Origin: Nemertoderma westbladi
Taxonomy: Eukaryota; Xenacoelomorpha; Nemertodermatida; Nemertodermatidae
Assembly (NCBI GenBank): GCA_032718475.1
Contig: JAUCBJ010007084.1
Coordinates: forward strand, 1 to 64,000
Length of the DNA: 64,000 nucleotides
Direction of reading: 5' to 3'
In this document: positions 42,802-53,634 of the stretch, piece after piece
Numbering within the stretch: the first letter of the stretch is position 1
Layout: each line of letters begins with the position of its first letter
Position numbers and translations under genes: made by a program
Notes under the pieces: model-generated
Told to the model about the DNA's origin: nothing
The model's database searches: none
The model's input: only the letters and a program-made list of their open reading frames with translations

Positions 42802-44942
42802 TGTTAAACAAGGCGCGATCCCTATACTAACAGCAGAACTGTTGAACAGACAAATACCGGTATACTTCTCTGCCCACCTAATAAGTTCCTGCCTAACCAA
42901 TCAGACACCAAGACTGCTCTACTGTTAAATAAAGGTGATCAGGAGCGTGCTATTACTAAATGTAAGGCTGCTAAATACAAAACCACTACTTACCGTTAGA
43001 TGGCGCTAATCTGCCGTCCGCTAATATATTTTACTAAATTTACACGGCTCCTGCAAATTGCTTGTTCCTTTCTCTGCCGATTGCTCAACAGAGAGCTAAC
43101 TGTTCGAATCTATGAGCCACGCGGGAATAACCAAAACAACAAACCCAAATCGGCTCCCTAAGCTGACTTAAGACGAGTGCGAGGGGCTTTGCACTCAGAG
43201 TGTATTCTTACGCCTAATTTTACTTACTGTTATACGATAGTACCTAAGCTCTTTCTAATCGCGAATACTGGGGGCTCCCTAACAGAATGTGTGAATGCGA
43301 GAATATTTAAAAATAATCAAATCTGGTACAGTATGCTGTCTCTACGTGCGCGTAAAACCACTCCGGGTCTAAAATTGCCTGCAGCTGGCTTTAGGCCAGC
43401 AAATTACTAGTGTACAGTGTCTTTTAATACTGAATAATGCGATCTAGCTTATTGCCCGCTAATGCAAATAACCGCTCAGCGTGAATAGTTTACGGTACGC
43501 TAATTATTACCTTAGCTACTCTCCGCTATGCTGCGTACTAATTCTTAATTTTAATAACTAATTACAGTCACAAATGTGTAACGGCGTACTAATTACTAAG
43601 TATTCCAGAATGCGCAATTCTAATTTATTACGCAATGAATCACATTAGCAACAGCCTAATATACCGTATTACTTTGACTTAATCAATAATTAATTATAGT
43701 AATCTAAGAAATAGAAATCAATCAAAGAGAAAGGGGGGCTATCTAAGTGTTCGTAATCTTAGGCACACTTCAGTAACACACCAATCAGCGTCAGCAATCA
43801 TAGCTCGCAATTATTCGCAAGGTGTCCACAATCGTGCAATTCACTTTCTACACTGATCATCAACACTAACATCTTTCACTGTCACTGTAATGCGTACAGG
43901 CCCCTCCCGGGTACGTATAGGCTTCCTAACTAACCCAATTCCTGCCCCCTAATACTAAAATAGAGACAAAACCTGGATTATCAGCCCCCTAGTTACCGTA
44001 CCAGCGAGCAGTCTACGCACCACAATGCCAGTTGCCCGACCGCAACGATGACCCCCGCCAGCGTTGCTCGCCTTTGAATCCTCCACTCCCTTCGTCGCTA
44101 ACCCCCCGATGTGCCCACCGCCTACCGGTACCTTAGCCCTTCATCCTTATTAATAGCTACCGTAGCGGCACATGCAAATCACATATGTCTGACAGTCTCA
44201 GAAATCCCGTAGGATTATTGTGTCGAAAGGAATTACATAGAACCATTAACTAAAGGGTAGAAATCACAGTTCCATGATGTAATTAGCAGTAATCTTTGAG
44301 ATTGATTGAGAAACACAACAAGAATCAAACAGAAATTATAAATTTGCAAATCATTTCAAGAAAATCAAAAAAGGGCAGTAATTTACGCAGAAAATATACG
44401 GAAAACTAAGCACAGATTGGGGGATGGTGTGGGGAGAATAATACAGACATACCGGCACAGCGCCAATTTATAGGTGATTTCAGAAGGATGATGTAATCGG
44501 TCCCCTATTGGCTCTCCAATCCGCCCTTACCATCAGACCAACCTAAGAGCAGTTAGGCCAATAAGGAAGCCGGATTGTGAACCTCAGGGCATCCAAATCG
44601 CAAATTATTACCATATATGGTAATGGATCATGCTCCTGGCTACTGAATGGTTAGGACTGCGTTCTTATGCTAGCCATGTCGAGGCTAATAACAGCAAGCC
44701 CGTATCCAGGGTCCAACAAGAACTTGCTACCCTGGGACTATCTACCTATATCCTAATACAAAATTACATAGATAGGGCTACATACTATACAAAATGGATG
44801 AATTCAAATATATGGGCGTTTTAACTTCCTTATCTAAATGTCACCGCACTATGCCTTATCTAAATAATTATACTGCACAATAACAAACATATTATACTGT
44901 ATCATGGCTAATAATGTGGATACAGCGCCATATACCGTAACA
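42802..44942 (-). repeat. 5' LTR of element 1
   Basis: 2,141 bp. Same ends as the 3' LTR, with an additional 277-bp block from about 42,920 to 43,196 bounded by CTC on both sides. Promoter elements are not evident by eye. Confidence 0.92.
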
Positions 44943-44947
44943 GCCCT
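44943..44947. repeat. Target-site duplication of element 1, right copy
   Basis: GCCCT, matching 24,881-24,885. Confidence 0.85.
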
Positions 44948-46364
44948 CATTATCATAAAACATGTAGCCATTCTCTTGAAATGATCTGAACGTTCTGTTC
45001 CATTCGTCCATCAATTCTTCCGAAGGTTGCCAAATCTTCTCTATATCCCTCTCGTCCTCGAAACGAATGACTTTACCTTGCCAGTTCGTAGCGATGTCTG
45101 TATCCGACTCGAAGGTTCCTGTTCCAATCCATAAACGAATCGTTCTGGTTAAATATCCTTTCAGGTTACTCGGAGCTATATCAGCACCAGCTCTATCCAA
45201 TTCCCTAAAGTCTTGAATGTGAGGCGGAACATTATGCACGACCTTCTGCGTAATATGTCTACGTAAATCATATATCTTAACCATATCGCTTAGAACAACT
45301 GCAGGAAGAAACTCCGGGTTTGAAATGATTTCCGGATGATCCACGATAGGTATTTCATACGTCGTATCCTCTCGGACTGGTATACTAATAGGGTAATTGA
45401 GTGTCGTACTCAATGGTTTCGTGGTCAAAGTACTATGCGGTTGCATTTCTCTTGTCCTTTCCGGGGATGCAATCTGTAGTCTCTGAATAACGTTTTGAGC
45501 AAAGTTTATACTTTCGAAGATTTCCGGTGTCATCTCCTTAGCTGAAGTTTGATCGTGTGACATCCAATGGTAAGGTAGGCTTGTGAGTCTTCCGCCCCAT
45601 TCTTCCATCTCACCTTTCTCGAAAGCCTTATAGGCTCTGTATAGGCTAAGAGCTTCTTTCTTTTTGCGGGTTGACTGAGTCACCTCTTCCAGCGTAAGTT
45701 CAAATGCATCGGGTTCAACAATCTTTGGTGGGCAAACGACAATTTCTCCCGCCTTTGGTCCACTCATAGCAAATGAATGATACGGATTCAATAAAGGATA
45801 CCCTCCTTCCTGGTAGCGTAGTTGTTGATGGTTCGAACACCTCGCCAATATCGGTTCGGGATTTTCCTTATTCAAACGCATCGGAATCGCCTTTTGTTGT
45901 TCGCGCATACAAGCACCACATTTATAATAAAGTTTGTAAACTGAAAAGGCTTCCTTCGTTTCTCTATCGTCTCCTCGAGTTTGTCTGTAAAGATGCATTC
46001 CATCGAATTCATCGCGTACCGCAGGCATAGGTTCATCTGCTTTCAGGTATTGCATGATATGATACAAGCGACTTATTTCGGTATCGGGGTCTTCACTAAT
46101 ATCTCCCGTATCACATAAGGCATCATACGGATAAAGTTCATTGAAGGTTTTACGTAAACTTTCGATTCTTTCATTTAGCGCGTTCTGCCTTCTCTTTAAT
46201 ACATTTGAGTCATATTTAGTCTTTGCGAGTTTCGCTGTACTTTCTGATAAATCCTTTATTCCGAATATAGTGTAATCCTTTGCACCGAATCTTTCAAATG
46301 GCGCTGCTGCTTCCTCTTGGATATCGTATCCCCATCTCGGCTCTCCATGTATCCCCTTCGCCAT
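44948..46364 (-). pseudogene. ORFX of element 2, N-terminal part (ends at exonuclease motif I)
   Basis: Open frame from ATG at 46,364 (MAKGIHGEP) to the insertion point of element 1. It aligns with the first about 500 residues of element 1 ORFX: LYPYDALCDTGDISEDPD, a C-x2-C...C-x2-H site (CGACM ... CSNH), and FYDNEG, the first exonuclease motif. The next residues are found 20 kb away at 24,880. The frame between the two parts is preserved when the 20,062-bp insert is discounted, so the gene was open at the join when hit. A hairpin motif lies at 45,578. Confidence 0.75.
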
Positions 46365-47026
46365 TATTGGAAGTATAGTTACATAATCATTGCTACTAGA
46401 GGGAATACAACAGAGTTTATTGTTAGTTGTGAGGAGATTTGAGTGTTTTTTGTCTGCCCTTTTGGCTCGACAACGCTCTAACCTCCTACCCATAGCCTAA
46501 GATCTAAGGTTTCTTTAATGACACACTGCTTTCTTATCTAAATTTTTGCCGAAATAAAAACGATTTTTGGGCTAAACTGGCTGTGAGTCTAAAATACTCA
46601 CCTTTTGGTCCCAAACTATTATCAGAAAATAAGCAGTCAAGAATTAGTAATAAATATAGGGAAGTCTATTTTTGACGTAACTTATTGAAACAAGACCGTG
46701 TAAAATTTAATTAAATTTAAGAAAGGCTCGCGAGTCTTCCGTTCTCTTGTCTTTCTAATTTTAAGTTCCACCCGACTGTACCCTGAAATCTATTCACTGG
46801 AGAAAATTTAAAAAATTTTCAAATCCAAAATGGATTGTCTAAAATTTTGAAAATGTCTCAATATTGTGAGTTTCAAGTAGAATTCCATTTCTTTTACCTA
46901 CAAATCCCGCTCCTATGTGACACATAAGGGTACTACCCTCAATGTTCACATATAAAGACAATGGAATTCTACCGCTGTCTTTACTACAGTGTACAGGTAC
47001 GTGGAAATCTATTTGTAAACTCCTTA
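46365..47026 (-). other. Gap between integrase and ORFX, element 2
   Basis: Non-coding, with a hairpin motif at 46,725-46,740. Confidence 0.5.
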
Positions 47027-48290
47027 TTATTTACTAACATTAGTTGGAGATTTGTAGTCTCCAGACTCGTTCCGAGTCTCTTCTAGAAGTACGAGATGTT
47101 GAGTCGGTCTATCTACTGTACGACCGTCAATTGTCCGTACCGTCACAGTTCTTGTCACTCCATCCATAGATCGATGTGTGGCTAAAATTACACCTGTTAT
47201 CCAGAAGCGTCTTTTTAGATTCACTTCTGCTAACAGCACATAATCTCCCGGCTTTAATGCACGGGTATTATTGTACCAGTTTGTTCTGGCAGAAATAGAT
47301 TGCAAATAATGGTTTTGCCATATTTTCCAGAATTTGTTAGCCAGTAGTTGCGTGATTTTCCACGCTTTTCTACCCTAGCTATCGCCTTCTATTGGAATAG
47401 AAATAGGCATCAATGTTGTCGGTGCCTGCATTAGCAGGTGTGCCGGTGTTAAAGCAAATTGGGATTGTTTGTCATCGGGTACTAATACTATTGGTCTAGT
47501 ATTTAGTATTGCCTCGATTTCAACAAACAATGTGGTCAGTTGGTCGTCTGTCAAGATGTGGTGTACTGGAATGACCTTTGTCATGGCTGTTTTGATAGAT
47601 CTTATCAGTCTCTCCCAGACTCTGCCTCTCCATGGACTATCTGGAGGATTAAACTTCCAAACAATCTTGTAAGGACGTAGTTCGTTTGAGATTTGATCAT
47701 GATCTAATTTCTTAAAGGCTCTAGCAATTTCATTTCGAGCACCAACAAAGTTTGTACCTTGGTCTGAGTACAAGCATTTTACTAATCCGCGTCTAGTGAT
47801 AAATTGCCGTAATGCTAGTATAAAAGCATTGGTGGAAAGATCCATCACACGTTCAATGTGAACTGCCCTACTGGACATGTATGTGAAAATCAGTCCCCAG
47901 CGTTTTACTAGTATACGTCCACGTTTCGTATGTATGGGACCAAAGCAGTCAATTCCAGTCTCTGTGAAAGGTGGTCTGAATGCTTGTAGTCGTGCTTGTG
48001 AAAGTTCACTCATTTCTTGGGTACCTATTCTAGAATGTACCTTTTTACAAATAATACACGTACGCGTCACTGAACTTAACGCTTTACTGGGTCTAATTAA
48101 TACGAATCTTGTACGTAAGTAGGAAAGACAGTGGTGTCTTCCAGCGTGTTTCAGATGTAAATGTGCGTCCAGTATCATTGCACGTTGTAATTCGTGATGT
48201 TGCGGTATTAATATTGGGTACCTAAAATCAGTATTAAGGTCAATGTTTTGAAGCCGAGATTTATGACAAATTAAGCCATTATAAATTATC
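47027..48290 (-). pseudogene. Integrase of element 2
   Basis: One frame with a TAG at 47,375. HLHLKHAGRHHC and CIICKK form the zinc domain. TGIDCFGPI, CLYSDQGTNFVGA and VWERLIRSIK give the three acidic residues of the DDE core, all present. The C-terminal piece (47,305-47,027) has the basic, beta-strand tail found in BEL/Pao integrases. It is in the same frame as the RNase H region upstream, across a TAG at 48,296. Confidence 0.8.
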
Positions 48291-48295
48291 GGACT

Positions 48296-49924
48296 CTAAC
48301 TCAATATTGGTGACGACTTGATTGGTTGACCTTGACTCATAGATGTGAATTCGCGTGCGAAATATCGTAATTGGTAATGGCGAATTAATTTAATTTCACA
48401 TCTATCTATCTCAGTCAATGTAAGTCGACGTGTAAAGTCGCGCTTGCCTTTAACGTATTGTACAAAACGTACAATCCACGCTAATTTTCGGCACGCGTTT
48501 GTCCAAGAATCTGTCAGGTTTACAATGCGGTCGACGTAAGTGTTTATGACGTCATCAGGTAAGTCAATGGAGAATTTGGAAGGTTTTGTTTTACTAGATG
48601 GGCCCATGGGTCCGCCGGTAGGTATTCCCTTGTTGACTGTTGATCCGTCCGGGTCTACAAGTAATTTGTCCTTCTTTGTCTTCTTACCTTGATTGTCTGT
48701 ACTTTCTGAGTCGATCCTTAATGGTGGTTTTAACTCTATGGGATCACTGGGTTTCGGTAAACTTATTTTTCTGCCGATATTTATCCCAGGTATCACCGTA
48801 GGTTGTAAGTTGGGTATGTCTCTTGAGCGCAAAGTAACACCTGTATTTACATTTGTATAGGTACTACCTACATCTGTAATACATGAGGTTTCACTGTACT
48901 TATGGTTACTCAAGAGTGTCAAATTTGGTAGTTTGTCAATACAAGGCCGCTCCAATAGGGAAACTGCGGCTTTACTGTTAGTCAATACATTACTAATGTC
49001 TGGTAGAACATTTTGTGGTATGTATTGTAAAATGTTTTGCGGAACATCCGGCAAAACGTCTAGTGACATGTCTGGCAAAATGTCTGGTTGACCGTCTGGC
49101 GATATGTCTGGTTGAGAAAGGCTCGCAAGTCTTCCGTTCTTAACTTTGGAAGTTATATCTTTCCATTTTGCCTTCGGTTTTCTCTTGAGTTTCGCCGTCG
49201 TCTTTTTCTTTGCTTTCCCTTTCTTTGGTTTTTTAATTTCGGCGTCCTTAGGGATAGTGTTAGACTTGTTGTCATATAGTGGCGGCCAATGTTGTGATGT
49301 TCTTTGCAAGAATTGTGGTCCATGTTGCCAAAATTCCTTGTTCTCCGGTTTACAGAACTCCTCAGGCATCATTCCTCGCGACACAATATCAGCTGGGTTT
49401 TGTGGTCCGGGACAATGTCGCCAATCTTCCTTTATTGAACGGTCCAAAATTTCCGCACGACAGTTAGCTACAAATGTCTTAAATTCAAGAGTGTCGTTGT
49501 TTATATAGAATAAAACTAACTTTGCGTCAGTCCAATAAAATATCTGTAAACTTGATTGTAATTCCGTCTGTATAAGGTTTACGATTGTAGTTGACAGGGT
49601 TGCTGCTTGTAGCTCAGCGCATGGTGTCGTCATGTACTTAGTAGGCATGGTTTAAGCCTTAGAAGTAATGAGTGAAACCTCGAAATCGTCTGAGTCTACT
49701 TGTTTGCGCAAATACGCTGTCACTCCAAAGCCGTTGTCACTGGCATCGGAAAAACAATGTAATTCTAAGTCGTCAGGAAATGTCGTCTGTAATGGAAAGT
49801 ACACCCGGGGTATGGAATAATCTTCTAGCGAAGACAATTGCGTCTTCCAAGTTTTCCATAAGTCCACTTGTTCGGATGAGATCGGTTTGTCCCATGTAAG
49901 TCCATCTTTCCAAATACTGCGCAT
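48296..49924 (-). pseudogene. RNase H region and linker of element 2 pol
   Basis: Contains LHCFSDASDNGFG, YWTDAKLVLFY and NPADIVSRGMM (RNase H part), then a Lys-rich stretch, a run of DILPD/DVLPD-like repeats (about 49,000-49,110), and a helical SWTNACRKLAW segment before integrase. A TAA at 49,652 and a frameshift near 49,960 separate it from RT. Confidence 0.75.
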
Positions 49925-49929
49925 GTATA

Positions 49930-50990
49930 TTCTTGCTTGCAGTATTATTGGGCTGATAAAAGGGGTCGAACAGTCGACTCAGCTTTGACAAGCAAGACCT
50001 CTTTGTCAGAGAATCCCCTTGAGCGTCCAGTCTTACCTTCACTCGAAAGTTGTCTGTGTTTGGGTCCCAAAAGAGCCCCAACACCTTGGTCATTGGTAGT
50101 GGTTCAAACTCTAAGTCAATGTCACCACCCCCACGTTCAGTCGTTTTGAATGAATTTACTAATTCGGCACTGTTTGAGGCAAACTTGGTGAGGTTAAAAC
50201 CTCCACCTGCTAAACAGTCCCGTAATTGATGTGCTACTGTTATAGCACGTTCTACTGTGTCACAACTTTGTAATCCATCGTCCACATAAAAATCTCGTTC
50301 TACGATCTGGATTACCTCTGGGTCATACTTATGTTTCTGGTCCCTAGCGGTCTGCTTCAGGGTGTACATAGTACAATTTGGGCTGTCTCTGGCACAGAAA
50401 ACGCGAACTTGCATTTGGTAAGTCGCCGGTGGTTGACTTAAGTCTCCATCCGGGTACCAGAGGAACCTCAAACTGTCTCTGTCTCGCTCTAACGCTCGCA
50501 CTTGGTGAAACATGGCTTTGACGTCGCAAGTAAATGCTACTTGGCGTTGACGGAAGCGCATAATCACGCCCATGAGATAATTATTTATGTTTGGTCCATC
50601 CATTAGCTCACTATTGAGAGACATTCCCTCAAACAGAGCCACACAGTCATTAACTACACGTAATTTGTCAGGTTTATCGGGGTGTCTCACGTAGTGATGT
50701 AGTAAATAGTATGTCTGGTCTGTCCCAATCTCTGGGTTAGTCATTCTGCTAGCGTACCCTTTTGTCAAATACGTCTCCATCTGGGTATTGTACTGCAGAT
50801 GGGCTTTCTCGTCCTTCAATAAACATTGTCGTATTGAGTTTAGACGTCTTAAAGCTAGCGGATAATTATTTATAAGTTTAGGACGCTGGTTACGCCATAA
50901 CATCCCTACCTCATAATGTCCGTCTTCCGTCTGGCGGATAGTATCTTCCATGATCTTTAAAGATTGTTTCTCTTATTCCGATATACATGG
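49930..50990 (-). pseudogene. Reverse transcriptase of element 2
   Basis: RT core with RVVNDCVALFEGM, FHQVRAL and FYVDDGLQS (YVDD near 50,280). About two thirds identical by eye to element 1 in the palm region. A TAA near 50,970 precedes the MEDTIRQ that matches MEDTIRLL of element 1, so the ATG at 50,951 is internal to the old polyprotein. A frameshift occurs near 49,960. Confidence 0.82.
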
Positions 50991-51359
50991 TTCGTAACTA
51001 CCAGGTTTGGCTGTATCTTGCTCCAACCATCTGATAGTTTTCTCTGTTAATTCTTTGTCTAGTGCCGCTTGTTCCACTTGACAGTGTCTTAAGGTTTCGT
51101 CATCTACGGGCGTTGTTAAGGTTATTGGTTTAGGTAGACTCGCAAGCCTTCCGGCGTTATCATCTGTCGTTGATGGAACCTCTGCCTGACTCCGCTCCTT
51201 CTCAATCTCTACACTAACCTTGTGGATTGGCTGCTCTCTGTGACTTATTGTATTCGCTACACACGACGTACCTATAACGTTGTCGTGTTTTGTCGAATGT
51301 AGTGTAGTATAGTCTCTGTCGTGTGAAAAGGAATGAGTTGAAGTTGTGGTACATCAACT

Positions 51360-52640
51360 TCATGTACTTTGCACATCGTCTTCCACATCACTTATATCTA
51401 GTGTGCGCACAGGCGCTCGAGTATACCAACCTATCGGAGTTCGACAGGCGTAAGCGTTTCCTGCTACAACTACCGATGGTCTGGTTTCCCACACTTGATG
51501 TAAGTTGAATTGGTCTGTCCCAATCAGCATTGCTACTGATCTATAGTTAACCGGACATTCAGGTACACCAAGGTGTCTAAAATACTTACAGTCCTCCAAA
51601 GATTGTTCTGGCACTGGACCTAGTAGATTACTAAAGTCCTTAGTGGCCGCAAAAGTTAAATCCTTAAAGGGTAACAAAGACCTCTCCTTTTTGCTATGTT
51701 GCGATTTCGGAAGAAGAGTGTCTAAGTTTAACTTAACTCTAGTCACTGGTATTGCACATTGTCCATGCATACTACTTATGGTATATCTGATGTGCTTACC
51801 TTGTCTAAGGTCCGTCACGACGTCGGCTACCTTCTCATCCACGTAGCTGTGAGATGAGGCTGAATCTAAAATAGCGTAGATCCGTTTGCTCCCTTTTGTG
51901 CCCGTAATCCTAACAGGAATTACGCTAAATCCCTTCAGTTGGTCAGGCGTCAGAAGCGCAATCGATGGTTGTTCGTCTCCATCTGAGTATATGTCGTCGT
52001 CTTCGGATTCTTCATCAGAAGTCCCGGATTGTTCTGGGAAACAATCCCGAATATGCGTCACGAAAGTTGGTGTTGTTTTTGATTCTCGATTCTTGTATGC
52101 CATGTTGCATTTTGCTGCAGCTTCCGGGTGTTCCCTGGTGAAGCGTTTTGTCGGCGTATGACTATCCGTGTGGAGCAAACCGTCATGGTTGCGTCCACAG
52201 GAAGGACATGTGTCCGTATTTGGGCAGTCCTTACGGACATGTCCATGTTGCGTACACCTCCAACAAGAATCCAATGGCCGTATCTGTAGTCTTCGTTCTT
52301 CCGAGTTTAACTCGTGAAACAGTCGACATCCTCTCAACTTGTGACTAGTATGCCGCTTACCGAGCCGCTCGCAGTATTGGCAACCGCTAAAGTCGGCACT
52401 CAGTTGCTGCCTAGTCTGTCTGATCCCAATGGGTGCGGACACTTTACTACCGTCAGAAAATTGTCGGGTTTCTGTCGGTGTAGCGTAGGTGGCTGTCCTT
52501 GTGGATGTCGTCGGTGGTTTTTGTCGGTTGGATGATGGTAAGGTGATTCCTTCTGCTACAATGTGTTGGTCGGTGTAGTTAGATCGAGTCTCCACCACTG
52601 CTTCCCTAGATATTAATAGGTACACATCCTCCAATTTCAA
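51360..52640 (-). pseudogene. Gag knuckle and aspartic protease of element 2, fused in one frame
   Basis: 426 codons. The C-terminal gag has CQYCERL, CWRCTQHGHVRKDC and CPSCGRNH; after an acidic linker comes the DUF1758-type protease with ILDSASSHSYVD. Unlike element 1, knuckle and protease share one frame here. The frame was lost upstream at the poly-C run (52,835-52,846), so the fusion may be ancestral or a by-product of decay. Confidence 0.75.
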
Positions 52641-52824
52641 AAATCCACCCCTTTCTTCCCGCTGATACTCGATTTTCCTCCACTCCCGACGAAGTCGATG
52701 GTGTAGTCTCCCTATGATTTTTAATAGGACTGTAGGGGTGTTTCCGTAATCGAGTTGTCCAATAGATCGTAATGTAGTGATAGCGTTCTTGATTTCGTCA
52801 GCTAGTTTCAGTAAGTCGACGGGT

Positions 52825-53634
52825 TTAGTAATAGCCCCCCCCCCCCTTACAGAGTTCCTCTATTACTGACTTGGCCGTGCTTACCGTACCTCCGTAGATT
52901 GAAGTTAAGCAATTGTATGCTAACTCGAAGGCATCTGGTACACCAACGAAAGTCTCTGCTAAACCTTTGAGTTCTCCCGTCAATGTTTGAAGCAGGTAGT
53001 TAAACTTTTCCCTTGATGTAAAAGCGCACGCAGCAATTTGAGATTCGATGTAGTCTACGAATGTGTGCCAATGTTTGGAGTTACCGGAAAACTTAGGTGG
53101 TTGTTGCACCGGTAGTCCTTGTCTAGCTGCGAATTTAGCTATCTCCTCGGCTACGTTCAAAGTTTCGCATCCTTGGTTGGCAATCGAGTTGATGTTCTCC
53201 CGTCTTGGCTCTTTCCTTTGATACGAGGTGTTTCTTGAAGGTATCACTCTTTGCGGATCCTTTGGGTTTCTATTGTGTTCGAATTCGGTATTTCTCGAAC
53301 TATCGGTTTGAAATTCCTCTAAGCGTTCCTCAATCTGGGCCAACTTGTTGACAACTGGTCGCATTAGGTCGGCGAATTGTTGCGTACTAATTGCGTCCGT
53401 TGGTTGTAACGCTTTCTGTGTTGGTGTATTTTGTGGAGGATCATTTATAAAGGAGTTATCTGAACGCTCACGTTTGCATTCATCAGCCGCTCCTGTTCTA
53501 AACACCTCGCGTTCGGGGTAATCCGACTCGCTTGAAGTACTACTATCACCTGGATACGGTGGCCGACGTGCTTGCGTCCCTTGTGTTGTCCGAATTCTAA
53601 CATTCCGTTTGGAAACATCGTCTACTGGTCTCCG
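52825..53634 (-). pseudogene. Gag (DUF1759 core) of element 2
   Basis: AKFAARQGLPVQQPPKF, HWHTFVDYIES and FNYLLQTL match the gag core of element 1. The frame is open upstream to the UGA at 53,635. It ends in a 12-bp C tract (GGGG codons) where element 1 has KGGRITTP, so homopolymer slippage broke it. Confidence 0.8.

Larger units (their letters stand above)
24886..44942 (-). mobile_element. Element 1: 20-kb BEL/Pao-type LTR retrotransposon with an exonuclease-like 3' gene
   Basis: 20,057 bp between TGTTAAAC and CCGTAACA (TG...CA ends) with 5-bp target duplications. Order on the minus strand: LTR 44,942-42,802, 5' UTR, gag-like coiled-coil ORF, DUF1759 gag with knuckle, protease-RT-RNase H, linker with a 1.2-kb extra segment, integrase, ORFX 30,976-27,266, 3' UTR, GGAGCGG, LTR 26,749-24,886. 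I count about 20 substitutions between the LTRs over about 1.86 kb (near 1 percent), so insertion was fairly recent. Integrase has a frameshift and a UGA, so this copy is probably not autonomous. No obvious tRNA-complementary primer site starts right after the 5' LTR; the sequence there begins GTAATGCGTATATTTTG. Confidence 0.9.
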
